From Terriglobales bacterium (GTDB taxonomy: Bacteria > Acidobacteriota > Terriglobia > Terriglobales > Acidobacteriaceae), in NCBI GenBank assembly GCA_015655585.1, contig JAATEV010000048.1:1-58487 (forward strand): a DNA stretch of 58,487 nucleotides, given 5' to 3'. The translations under genes and the position numbers were made by a program. Of this stretch, positions 1-8,522 are shown one piece after another. Position 1 is the stretch's first letter. The number at the start of each line of letters is the position of its first letter. The notes beneath the pieces were generated by a model that was given only the letters and a program-made list of their open reading frames with translations, had not been told where the DNA came from and searched no databases.

Positions 1-107
1 AAAGGGAAATTCCGTGCAAAATAGAGCACCAAAGGCGCGATATTCGCATTGCCTAAGTGTCCTGTTTCCATGTATTTATAGTCAATAGAAGGACTTGCAA
101 AAAGTTC

Positions 108-198
108 TGGCGGAGAGACAGGGATTCGAACCCTGGATACCCTTTCGAGTATGCCGCCTTTCCAAGGCGGTACATTCAACCACTCTGCCATCTCTCCG
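108..198 (-). tRNA. tRNA-Ser(GGA)
   Basis: Read on the minus strand, the sequence folds as a class II tRNA. The 5' CGGAGAG pairs with the 3' CTCTCCG, the anticodon loop is TTGGAAA (anticodon GGA, Ser), there is a long variable arm, and the T-loop has the GTTCGAATCC consensus. The CCA end is encoded (tgg at 108-110 on the plus strand). It lies downstream of, and in the same direction as, the exported-protein pair at 263-3636. Confidence 0.93.
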
Positions 199-262
199 CT
201 GTTATCTCAGTGGCTTTTTAGAGGCTATCACATCCTGAGCCTTTTGCAGCGGTTCCAACGCC

Positions 263-2017
263 TTACGGAGCCTGTGCATCCACATTTTGTTTCACATTCT
301 CCCCCGCCATCAGCTCCAATGGAACCCCCTGCGTCAGGTATCCCCGCAGTGTCGACGCATCGTTCCAGTTCACGTGCCACCCATGGTCGATCACCACCAG
401 AATGTACTGCCCCGGAAGAACATCGTCCAGCTCAAATCCGCCATCTGTATTCGTCTGCTCGCGCCGCGGAATCAGGATCGAATTCGGGTCTTCGATCGTC
501 GTCGGGGCCAGCAACACCATCGCACCCTCCGCGGGCTTACCCCGAAACATCGCCACCCCGGCTAGACTCGCCCGTCCGTTCGCCACATGCAGCGTCAGCG
601 TGGCCGATCCTGCCGCAAGAGTGACATACCGTCCCGCCGCTTCCGCACCCTTTGCCGTGATTCCCGTCAAATAGAGGTCCGGCCGTCCTTGCAGGACCAC
701 CTCATAGCGTCCCGGACTCATCTCCATCGTCCGCTCGTCCTCACGCCCGACCGAGCCCCGGCGAAAACCCGATCCACCGGGGCCACCAAATCCCCCTCCA
801 AACAGCCAGCCCTCGCCTCCACCAGCCGTATCGACGAAGTTCACCCCCGGCAAACGCGAATCGCCGCCGCCCTTGCCAAGTCCGTCAAACTGGATCGTCA
901 CCTTGACCCCATTGGTGCGCGAATTCAAATCCAGCACTTGCACCGCTCCCTGCTTCACCTCAAGAATGGTTGGGCCACGATCCTGTCCCGGCCCAGCCAT
1001 GCTGATCCTGTACCGCCCCGGCGCCAGTCCGCTGAACTCCATCTGCCCCTGCACGTCCCCTGGCCTTGCGACCTGCATCGAAATCGGATTCGTTATTCCC
1101 GGAATCAGTGGCTGCACGATTGGAAACACTGTCACCGGCCTGCCGCCGTTCGTCGGAATCGGAACCGCGATCCGCAAATGCGCCGAGGGCACCGGTGTCA
1201 GGTTGAAGTCCGCCTGCCGGGTCTCGCCCGCCTGCAACACAATCGGTTCTGCCTGATTCATGTCGTCCGTACCCGGAAACCACGTCGCCGCATAAGAAAA
1301 ATCCAGCGGAGGATCGACAGATACCGCTCCATTACTCTGCGCCCTCGCCTGAGTCGCATACCACGGCTGCGCCTGCACCAGCACGCGATACCTTCCCGGA
1401 GCGATGTTCGCCAGCTCATACCTCCCGCGGTCGTCCGTCTGCGCCGTGGAGCGCAACCCGCTCCGTGCCACGCCACTCTCCGCTCCCGCCGCCACCGTAT
1501 GCAGCGATACCTGCGCATTCCGCACCGGCTCTCCCGCCTCATCCAGCACCACGCCTGCAATCACCGCCTGCGGACCGATCTCGAACCGTAGATCGATCGT
1601 CGGCTTTGCCGGGCTTAGAACAATCGCCGTGCTGAACGTAGACTCATGCTCCTCATAGGCCTGCGTTACAAATCCCCGCGCACTGGCCGAGAGCCGCCAC
1701 GCCCCCGCCGACGGCACCGGCACCGAAAAGTGCCCATGTTCATCGCAGGCAACGTCGTCCGAATTCCCCTGCATCGGATTCCCGCGAACGAACTGCCGAT
1801 TGCCCGCAAACCCTCGCCGCGCAAATGGAGCCACCGTCATCCGGCAGTACGGCACCGGGCTCTGGTCCACGCTGTTGATGACGGTCCCCGTAATCAAATA
1901 CTTTCCCGCAGCAGCAGCCTGCGGCCGAACCGAACCGCGCCCCTGTCCCGCAGCAGCCATCACGCCGAATCCGAAGACCACCGCAACCATCCGGCAGAGC
2001 AGGGAAGAGGTCTTCAT
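263..2017 (-). CDS. exported protein with carboxypeptidase-regulatory-like domains
   Basis: A 584-residue protein with an N-terminal signal peptide (hydrophobic core near residues 8-24). At least three beta-sandwich modules of the carboxypeptidase regulatory-like type are visible, near residues 40-120, 150-215 and 480-560. Each has the hallmark pattern of a G.V.....PV....V strand followed by T(D/N)..G.(Y/F)E(L)..(I/V)(A/L)PG.Y. A Gly/Arg-rich stretch near residue 400 (GGGFGGPGGSGFRRG) may be a flexible linker. Such proteins are abundant in Acidobacteria and are periplasmic or surface-exposed; substrate and role are unknown. The start overlaps the stop of the upstream gene by 4 bp (2014-2017), so the two are probably translationally coupled paralogues. 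Confidence 0.85.
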   Translation of the reverse strand: MKTSSLLCRMVAVVFGFGVMAAAGQGRGSVRPQAAAAGKYLITGTVINSVDQSPVPYCRMTVAPFARRGFAGNRQFVRGNPMQGNSDDVACDEHGHFSVPVPSAGAWRLSASARGFVTQAYEEHESTFSTAIVLSPAKPTIDLRFEIGPQAVIAGVVLDEAGEPVRNAQVSLHTVAAGAESGVARSGLRSTAQTDDRGRYELANIAPGRYRVLVQAQPWYATQARAQSNGAVSVDPPLDFSYAATWFPGTDDMNQAEPIVLQAGETRQADFNLTPVPSAHLRIAVPIPTNGGRPVTVFPIVQPLIPGITNPISMQVARPGDVQGQMEFSGLAPGRYRISMAGPGQDRGPTILEVKQGAVQVLDLNSRTNGVKVTIQFDGLGKGGGDSRLPGVNFVDTAGGGEGWLFGGGFGGPGGSGFRRGSVGREDERTMEMSPGRYEVVLQGRPDLYLTGITAKGAEAAGRYVTLAAGSATLTLHVANGRASLAGVAMFRGKPAEGAMVLLAPTTIEDPNSILIPRREQTNTDGGFELDDVLPGQYILVVIDHGWHVNWNDASTLRGYLTQGVPLELMAGENVKQNVDAQAP

Positions 2018-3636
2018 GGAATCAACTCCGCGGCAGGTATCGCATCCAGATCCAGCGAAGCCTTCTCTGCCGCCGTCACCGTCACTGAGCCAACATGCGC
2101 CGCAAACGCCGAAAGGGAAGCGGGGTCCGCATAGTTGAAGGAGTGCCTCCGCTCAAACGCCACCACGCGGTAACTTCCCGGCGGCACCCGCGAGTTCGAA
2201 TACCCTCCATCCGCATTGCTCCGCATGGAGATAACCGGCTGCGCGCTCGGACGCGTAGCCACCAGGTACACCCAGCAGGCGCATGGAGTCCCGTTCAACT
2301 TCACGCCGCCCTGAACGCTCCCCATCTGGTCGCTCAACGTCACTCGGATCGTCATCCCGGAGCTGCCCGCCGCCACCGTCAACCCATCCTGAAGCAAATC
2401 CGACGTCCCCGCCGCCACCGACTTCACATACCAGTTGCCGCTCCCGCGAGCCAGAACGCGATAGCTCCCCGGACTCGCCACAAATCCGTAAGTCTGCCCC
2501 CCAAGCGACGTAAGACGAATCGTAGAATCGTTCACCAGCAAATCCTGCTGATCGTTTTGCAGCGTCAGGCTCAGTTGCGAAGCTGACGACGGAACCTGCG
2601 CCGCATCAGCTATGGAATCTTCATCCACCTGAATCTCCACCGGAATCGCCGGAACCTGCGCAAACCGGAATACCACCCCCGAGATGTCGTGATCCGGAAC
2701 CGTCACCGCGGCCTCCGCCTGAGACACCGCCCCCGGCCCCCCGTTCCGAGCCACCAGCGTATAGCGTCCCTGGGGAAGCTCCATCTTTATCTCACCGCGA
2801 GATCCGCTGGAGAGCGCATTAAGCTGCATCGTTTCTCCGCCGGTCGTCGTAGCCGTAATCCGCATGAATCCCATCCCACGTTGCGGAAGCGCGTCGCTGC
2901 TGGCCGTCACCGTATGCGGAACGCCCGTCACTGGTCTCAGGTCAAAGTGCAGCTCTTCGCCGCTGTGGATACGGATGTTTTCTGAAGCATTGGATGAAGT
3001 TTTCTCCGGAACGGTGGCAGGCAAAACAGATAATCCAGAATAGCGATCTCGGGCCGCAGATACCGTCGAAAGCCTGTAGCTTCCTGCCGGAACCGGCATC
3101 CGGAAGTTCCCATGCGTATCCGTCCCCGTAAAGCCGGACGGCACCTGCCGTGATCCCGCCTCGTCGTAAACGCTCCGCGTTGCGATCACCTGAATCCCTT
3201 GGAGCGGCAACCCATCCCGCGAAGTCACAGTCCCGGTCAGCACCGCCTCCGGATACAGCAGAAGCCGAATTGTGCCCCCCAGTTGATCCCCCTGCACGAA
3301 GATATTCTGGCTGTCGAGCGGATCGGACGAGGCCGTAAACCCCGGCTTCACCACCATAAAGTTCCCGGTCGTGTCCGTATTCTGCGGGAATGCAAAGTGT
3401 CCGTCATGGTCCGTAAGCGCCGCCCGGCTGTTGAACCGAACCAGCGCCCGAGCCACCGGAGAGCCTGTGACCGCATTGATAACTTCGCCCCGAACCTCAG
3501 CCGGAGGAGTCGCATTGGCCCCGGCGCTCGTCGTCTGTCCTACCGCCGACAGCGCCACCGTCCCCGCCATCAACCACGAGGCACAGCGGCAGAAAGTCCT
3601 GGCGAACGGGAGCAAAAAACACCTCAGGCGTTGCAT
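2014..3636 (-). CDS. exported protein with carboxypeptidase-regulatory-like domains
   Basis: A 540-residue protein with a signal peptide (residues about 1-35, ending near SAVGQTTSA). Modules of the carboxypeptidase-regulatory-like fold are visible near residues 45-115 (RGEVINAVTGSPVARALV), 130-200 (LTGTVTSRDGLPLQGIQV) and 435-520 (GSVQGGVKLNGTPCACWVYL, then DGGYSNSRVPPGSYRVVAFE). It has the same layout as the downstream gene and overlaps it by 4 bp, so the pair is probably a duplication expressed together. No enzyme motif is visible. The likely location is periplasmic or outer surface; the function is unknown. Confidence 0.83.
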   Translation of the reverse strand: MQRLRCFLLPFARTFCRCASWLMAGTVALSAVGQTTSAGANATPPAEVRGEVINAVTGSPVARALVRFNSRAALTDHDGHFAFPQNTDTTGNFMVVKPGFTASSDPLDSQNIFVQGDQLGGTIRLLLYPEAVLTGTVTSRDGLPLQGIQVIATRSVYDEAGSRQVPSGFTGTDTHGNFRMPVPAGSYRLSTVSAARDRYSGLSVLPATVPEKTSSNASENIRIHSGEELHFDLRPVTGVPHTVTASSDALPQRGMGFMRITATTTGGETMQLNALSSGSRGEIKMELPQGRYTLVARNGGPGAVSQAEAAVTVPDHDISGVVFRFAQVPAIPVEIQVDEDSIADAAQVPSSASQLSLTLQNDQQDLLVNDSTIRLTSLGGQTYGFVASPGSYRVLARGSGNWYVKSVAAGTSDLLQDGLTVAAGSSGMTIRVTLSDQMGSVQGGVKLNGTPCACWVYLVATRPSAQPVISMRSNADGGYSNSRVPPGSYRVVAFERRHSFNYADPASLSAFAAHVGSVTVTAAEKASLDLDAIPAAELIP

Positions 3637-3721
3637 GGCAGGAGTATGACGATCCGACTCTCATATTAGTGAGTAAGCGGCGCAATCCCAAGCCCCATCG
3701 AGCCCCCGGACTCGCCGCCAG

Positions 3722-5161
3722 CTAGACCGGGGAGGAGTCCTTGCCTGAAACCGGCAACTCGATGAAGCACTGAGCGCCATGAGCGATCTCATCGTCAAAG
3801 TAGATGCGTCCGCCGTTCCGCTCAAGAATCAACCGGGCGATGGCCAGCCCAAGTCCCGATCCGCGCGGCGAACCCGCCTGATGAATCGCGCTGGTAAAGA
3901 ACCGCTCGAAGACGCGTTGATACTCTCCCGGAGCGATGCCGGGGCCGTTATCACGAATCGCGATCCTGTGAAAAACCTGCCGCTCGCGCTCCACCTGGCC
4001 ATAGACGATCCGCAGAGCGGACTGACCGGGGGAGAACTTGACCGCATTGTGCAGAACGTTGAGAAACGCCACGCGGACAAGGCTGCGGTCCGCAACCAGC
4101 GGCTCACGGGGCGCACCTGCGTCTTCCTCAATCACCGTGATCTGCCGCTCTTCAATCAGAACCTCCAGCAGTGCGAGGATCTCGTGAATCAGCTCAGGAA
4201 GAAAGAACGAGCCGGGCGAGCTGTCCGACTGAGCGGCCTCAGCCTTCGAGAGCAGAAGCAGTCCGTCGATCGTCTGGTTCAGCCGAATCGTCTCTTCCAG
4301 TATTCCGCTGATGGCCTCTCGATACGACGCATCCTGCCTGTCCTTCTGCAACGCAACCTCGCCGGTCGAACGGATAGAAGCAAGCGGGGTGCGAAGCTCA
4401 TGGGCCGCGTCCGCGGTAAACCGCTGCAATTGCGCGAAGGCCTGCTGCAACCGTTCCAGAAGATGATTGAGCACGCGAGCCATGTGGCCCAGCTCGTCCT
4501 CAGGATTCTCCGGCACAATGCGGTCGTGAAGATTGCTGACTGTAATCCGCTCCGCGCGCGCGGCCATCGAAGCCAGCGGCCGCAGAGCGCGCCGTGCAAC
4601 GCTGTAGCTGATGAACCCCGCGGCCACCAGCGCTACAGGCGTGGCCAGCAGAAGAAGCAGGAAGAAGTGCAGCATCTGGTCATGCAGCGGAGCCATGCTG
4701 TAGCCCAGCCGGATCAACACCGGCTTGCCCTGCACAGGATGAATATGGCTAATCATCAGAACTCGCGTTCCATCCGCCAGTGTTGTTGACCGCTCGTTAT
4801 ACGAGCGGATTCCCTCATCGGGCAGCGAGCTTCCGCCCAGGGTCGCTCCTTTCAGCGTATCCGTGCGATAGAGAACATCTCCCGCCAGGTCGCGGACCTC
4901 CATCAGCCGATCTTCCATCAACTGAGACTGCTGATGCGTATGGTATCCCTGCTCAAGCTGCAACGCGCCATGCGCGTCGAAGTAAAGCAGCCCCTCCACG
5001 GTCTCGACGTCCTGAATCTCATCATGGAAGATCTGCCGCTCCAGAAGCACGTATTGAAAGACAAAGACCGCCGCAATGTAGAGCAGCAGAACGCCCGTAA
5101 GGATGCCCACAAACCACAGCGCCAGCCGCGTCCGGATGTTCGTGGAACGAAGCAGCTTCAT
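3722..5161 (-). CDS. sensor histidine kinase
   Basis: A 479-residue membrane kinase. Transmembrane helices lie at about residues 13-40 and 165-188 around a periplasmic sensor of about 125 residues. A HAMP linker follows (190-243), then HisKA with the phospho-acceptor His254 (AAHELRTPLASI). The HATPase domain has an N box (NVLHNAVKFSP), a G1 box (DNGPGIAPGE) and a G2 box (GSGLGLAIA). It is the partner of the OmpR-type regulator just upstream (overlap 5158-5161). The pair is divergent from the RND efflux operon, which suggests it senses an envelope or toxic stress that the pump relieves; the ligand is unknown. Confidence 0.95.
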   Translation of the reverse strand: MKLLRSTNIRTRLALWFVGILTGVLLLYIAAVFVFQYVLLERQIFHDEIQDVETVEGLLYFDAHGALQLEQGYHTHQQSQLMEDRLMEVRDLAGDVLYRTDTLKGATLGGSSLPDEGIRSYNERSTTLADGTRVLMISHIHPVQGKPVLIRLGYSMAPLHDQMLHFFLLLLLATPVALVAAGFISYSVARRALRPLASMAARAERITVSNLHDRIVPENPEDELGHMARVLNHLLERLQQAFAQLQRFTADAAHELRTPLASIRSTGEVALQKDRQDASYREAISGILEETIRLNQTIDGLLLLSKAEAAQSDSSPGSFFLPELIHEILALLEVLIEERQITVIEEDAGAPREPLVADRSLVRVAFLNVLHNAVKFSPGQSALRIVYGQVERERQVFHRIAIRDNGPGIAPGEYQRVFERFFTSAIHQAGSPRGSGLGLAIARLILERNGGRIYFDDEIAHGAQCFIELPVSGKDSSPV

Positions 5162-5880
5162 TGTTCCGGCTCCCGCAGAATAAAGCCGATGCCGCGCAGC
5201 GTATGCAGCAGCTTTACCGGAAACGGATCGTCGATCTTCCGGCGAAGGCGCGTCATCTGCACGTCGATCACGTTGTCGATCGGCGTAAACCGCGAGGTCT
5301 CGCGCCAGACGTCCTTCGCCAGCATCTCTCGCGAAACAGCCTGATTGCGATGCTCCAGCAGATACAGCAGCAGGTCATACTCCCGCGGAGTCAGCTCAAT
5401 GGGAACCCCCGAACGGCTGACGAGGCGGGCCTTCGTATCGATGGAAACGTCCGCGATTTCCAGCGAATCTGACCGCTGCGGTGCGGGAAGACGCCGCAGC
5501 AGAGACGCAATGCGGGCAAGCAGCTCGGGAAATGAGAACGGCTTGCCAAGGTAGTCATCGGCGCCTGCGTTCAGTCCGGCAACGCGGTCGTCTACCGAGT
5601 TGTGCGAGGTAAGAATCAAAACTCGTGGAGGCAGATGCATCGTCCTGATCTGTGCCAGGATCTCCAGCCCGCCGCGCTGCGGCAGCGTAAGATCGAGCAC
5701 CACAAGATCCGGCTGTGTGCTGTGTACAAGGAAGAACGCCTCTTCGCCCGTGCGTGCAAGAGCGACCTGGTAGCCGTTACCGGTCAGCCCCGACACAAGC
5801 GCATCCGCCACTCTGCCATCGTCTTCGACGACGAGTATGCGGCCTTGCCTGGATACCGAACTGGATGTCGCTGCGTGCAA
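5158..5880 (-). CDS. OmpR/PhoB-family response regulator
   Basis: A 240-residue regulator. The receiver domain occupies about residues 13-130, with the acidic pocket VVEDD, phospho-acceptor Asp63 (VLDLTLP), switch Thr (ILTSHNS) and Lys in LGKPFS. A C-terminal winged-helix domain follows (LTPREYDLLLYLLEH, then VDVQMTRLRRKI-like residues at the recognition helix). It is encoded first in an operon with the histidine kinase (4-bp overlap). Its probable binding site is the triple direct repeat at 5944-5971, between this gene and the divergent efflux operon. Confidence 0.95.
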   Translation of the reverse strand: MHAATSSSVSRQGRILVVEDDGRVADALVSGLTGNGYQVALARTGEEAFFLVHSTQPDLVVLDLTLPQRGGLEILAQIRTMHLPPRVLILTSHNSVDDRVAGLNAGADDYLGKPFSFPELLARIASLLRRLPAPQRSDSLEIADVSIDTKARLVSRSGVPIELTPREYDLLLYLLEHRNQAVSREMLAKDVWRETSRFTPIDNVIDVQMTRLRRKIDDPFPVKLLHTLRGIGFILREPEQ

Positions 5881-5943
5881 AGGCTTTCCCTTTTATCGAT
5901 CATTCCGCATCCATCGCCTATAGAGCAAGAGGACAGTTACAAA

Positions 5944-5971
5944 TGTAAGGAATATGTAAGTCAGGCGTAAG
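5944..5971. promoter_or_regulatory. probable response-regulator operator (three 11-bp-spaced repeats)
   Basis: TGTAAG at 5944-5949, TGTAAG at 5955-5960 and CGTAAG at 5966-5971 form three direct repeats with an exact 11-bp period, in the divergent promoter between the two-component system and the efflux operon. OmpR/PhoB-type regulators bind such head-to-tail repeats one helical turn apart. That the neighbouring regulator binds here is an inference. Confidence 0.55.
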
Positions 5972-6025
5972 CGGGTTCCATGATTCACTCAGGGGCATAC
6001 CGGATCTTCCGGTTCTGGAGCCAGA

Positions 6026-6808
6026 ATGAAACTCTCTCTCTTCGCAGGGATCTCCATACTTTCCGTCTCTTTCGTCGTCGCGCAGGCCGAACCGGGGAAG
6101 CTATCGCCGGGAACGACCCTGCCGATACAGTTCGAGCGCAGTATCGATAGCAGCCATGTCCATGCGGGCGATGCTGTAGCCGCAAAGACAACGCAGGTCG
6201 TCAAGCTCGACAACGGTGAGGTTCTGCCTGCCGGCGCACGCGTCACCGGCCACGTACTGGCCGCAAGAGGATTTGCCTTCGACAAGACGCCCTATGCCAG
6301 GCAGAGCGCATCCACTCTGACGATCCACTTCGATTCCATCCAGGCCAAAGGTGAAACCCTTCCGCTTCGCGTCTACGTGCGAGCCATTGCCGATCCGTTC
6401 GCAGTATGGGACTCCGAGCGTCCCCAGGCGACCGACATGGACCCCTTGAGCACCACGACGCAGATCGGCGGCGACCTTGTTGTTCCTTCGCAGAAGGAAG
6501 TCACCTCGCAGGATGGTGACACCGTCGGTTACAAACGTCATGGCGGAGTCTACGCGCACCTGATCTCGGCAACCGGCAATGGCCCCGCAACCTGCGATGC
6601 CAGCGACACCGAGCAGTCCATGGGGCACTTCTCCGCATCGGCCTGCGGGCTCTACGGCTTCACCGATGTGACGATGCTCGACGCAGGCAACGGCGCCGAC
6701 TCATCAACGCTTACCCTGTCTGCTCGTCGCCGTTCGGCAAAGATCTGGGCGAAGAGCGAAGCGCTCCTAGAAGTTCTCGGCGACAACTCGAAGACGATCT
6801 CGCAGTAA
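6026..6808 (+). CDS. exported protein of unknown function, first gene of the efflux operon
   Basis: A 260-residue protein with a clear signal peptide (about residues 1-21, cleaved near VVAQAEP). The N-terminal half contains a pattern of the type LP(I/V)...L...(I/V)....AG..V.A.....V....G..LP.GA.V.GHV, often seen in acidobacterial periplasmic proteins and resembling the beta-barrel core of TrbI/VirB10-like proteins. The rest has two cysteines (near CDAS and SACG) that could form a disulfide. It precedes DUF190, TolC and RND genes with short gaps, so it is probably co-transcribed with the pump. The role is unknown. Confidence 0.75.
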   Translation: MKLSLFAGISILSVSFVVAQAEPGKLSPGTTLPIQFERSIDSSHVHAGDAVAAKTTQVVKLDNGEVLPAGARVTGHVLAARGFAFDKTPYARQSASTLTIHFDSIQAKGETLPLRVYVRAIADPFAVWDSERPQATDMDPLSTTTQIGGDLVVPSQKEVTSQDGDTVGYKRHGGVYAHLISATGNGPATCDASDTEQSMGHFSASACGLYGFTDVTMLDAGNGADSSTLTLSARRRSAKIWAKSEALLEVLGDNSKTISQ

Positions 6809-6831
6809 GCAAAAACAAATCCGGAGAGTAA

Positions 6832-7188
6832 TTGATGCTGAAAGCAGGACCCGCACTGAAGGTGACCATTCACCTGAATCAGGACACGGGCTCGACGCAG
6901 GGTTTTCTATACGAAGATATCCTTCGCTTCCTGGAGGAGCGCGGAATCAACGGAGCAACGGCCCTGCGTGCATTCGCCGGGTTTGGATCGCATCACAGGC
7001 AGCATCGTAAAGATGCAGGAGACGTAACCGCGGAGCATCGTCCGATCATCCTTTACTTCATCGACGAGACGGCAAAGGTGCAAGCCATCCTGCCGGAACT
7101 GCTCGTCATGGTCACCGATGGATTGATCGAAGCTCACCCGACAGAGATCCTGAAGAGCATCACAACAGCAGAGAAGGTCCTCTCCTGA
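6832..7188 (+). CDS. DUF190 (PII-like) protein
   Basis: A 118-residue protein with the DUF190 layout. There is an N-terminal beta strand (LKVTIHLNQDT), the YEDILRFLEERGINGATALRAFAGFG segment (given here in shorthand, residues about 27-52), and a later strand with PIILYFIDE and a C-terminal HPTEI motif. DUF190 proteins share the trimeric GlnB/PII fold and are often encoded next to transporters, where they may act as ligand-responsive regulators. Here it lies between a periplasmic protein and TolC; its stop overlaps the tolC-like start by one base (7188). Confidence 0.85.
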   Translation: MMLKAGPALKVTIHLNQDTGSTQGFLYEDILRFLEERGINGATALRAFAGFGSHHRQHRKDAGDVTAEHRPIILYFIDETAKVQAILPELLVMVTDGLIEAHPTEILKSITTAEKVLS

Positions 7189-8495
7189 TGGTGCATCTAC
7201 GGACGAGCCTTCTCTGCATTCTCTGCACCTTTTCTGCGAGCGCAGGTCTATGCCAGCAGCAGCCAGCGCCCTCCCAGACAACGCTGACGCTGACGCAGGC
7301 AGAGTCGATTGCCATTGCGAACCAGCCCCTCCTTCTCGCCGCGCAGCTTCGTTCACGAGCCTCCGAGCAGCGTATCCGCGAGGCGCGTTCCGGCCTGTTT
7401 CCAACCGTGGCCTTCAACGCAACCGGAGTCGATGTAGCAGACACAGGAACATCCATAGCGTCCGGCGCAATCACAACCTCATCTATCTCGAACCGCTTCT
7501 CCTATGGAGGCAGTCTCGTCCAGATGGTCACGGACTTCGGCCGCACCAGCGCAATGGTCGCTTCGCAACGCTCGCAGTCTGAGGCGCAGAAAGATATAGC
7601 GGTCCTGACCGGCGCACAGATTCGACTGAACCTCCGGCACGCATATTTTCAGGTCATGGGAGCCGAAGCGGTGCTGCGTGCGGCACGTGAGGCGCAGGCA
7701 AACCGTCAGCTTATCTTGAAGCAGGTCACCGCACTGGCGCAGAGCCAGTTACGATCAACGCTCGACGTAAATTTTGCCGCCGTCCTTGAAAGTGAAGCGG
7801 AGCTGGCCGTCGTGCGTGCGGAGAGTGTCGTCGAGCAGGAGCGCTCTCATCTCGCAAGCGCCATGGGCGCGTCGCAGCCGGTAACGGCCACGCTGGTCGA
7901 ACAGGCTTTCCCCGAAGCGCTTCCGCCCGACGCCTCGACCTTCATGGCCCAGGCATTGGCGCAGCGAGCGGACCTGAAAGCCGCGGCCTCGCGAGCAGAA
8001 GCCGCCAGCCATCTTGCCGCAGCCGAGAAGCGCCTCAGCTATCCAACGCTCAATGCAATCGGGGCCGCCGGTCAGATTCCGTACCACGACCACACCCTGC
8101 ACGATGACTACGCCGCAATCGGTTTCAACCTGAACATCCCCGTGTTGAACGGCGGCCTGTTCGCGGCACGTCGCAACGAGGCGGAACTCGAAGCCCGCGC
8201 TCGCACGCAGGAGACCAACGAGGTCACGCTCGAAGTCAAGGATCAGGTGCGCGAGAAGTGGTATCAGGCGAACGAAGCCTGGCGCAGCCTCGACGTATCG
8301 GCGCGGCTCGTAGCGCAGAGCAGGGAAGCATTGCGTCTCGCGCAGGCAAGATACGAAGCAGGTCTAGGCAGCATCGTCGAGCTCAACGAGGCGCAGCTAA
8401 GCGAGACCTCCGCCGAAATCACCGCGGCCTCGGCCAACTATGACTACCTCACCCGGCGTGCGGAACTCGATTACGCAGCGGGGCTTCTGAACTAA
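7188..8495 (+). CDS. TolC-family outer-membrane efflux protein
   Basis: A 435-residue protein with a signal peptide (residues about 1-24). It has long Ala/Gln/Glu-rich helices and the two-fold repeated organisation of TolC-type channels: an LTL.QAESIAIANQPLLLAA opening in the first half and LAAAEKRLSYPTL then LNIPVLNGGLFAARR in the second. The conserved NIPVLNGG segment marks the second beta-barrel strands. It would trimerise as the outer-membrane exit duct for the adaptor and permease encoded next. Confidence 0.92.
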   Translation: MVHLRTSLLCILCTFSASAGLCQQQPAPSQTTLTLTQAESIAIANQPLLLAAQLRSRASEQRIREARSGLFPTVAFNATGVDVADTGTSIASGAITTSSISNRFSYGGSLVQMVTDFGRTSAMVASQRSQSEAQKDIAVLTGAQIRLNLRHAYFQVMGAEAVLRAAREAQANRQLILKQVTALAQSQLRSTLDVNFAAVLESEAELAVVRAESVVEQERSHLASAMGASQPVTATLVEQAFPEALPPDASTFMAQALAQRADLKAAASRAEAASHLAAAEKRLSYPTLNAIGAAGQIPYHDHTLHDDYAAIGFNLNIPVLNGGLFAARRNEAELEARARTQETNEVTLEVKDQVREKWYQANEAWRSLDVSARLVAQSREALRLAQARYEAGLGSIVELNEAQLSETSAEITAASANYDYLTRRAELDYAAGLLN

Positions 8496-8522
8496 ATCTG
8501 ATCTCAGGAAGGATTCACTGCC

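Noticed and set aside
587..1591. A 334-codon plus-strand open frame
   Set aside because: It is antisense to the exported protein at 263-2017, is Arg/His-rich without motifs, and has no ribosome-binding site.
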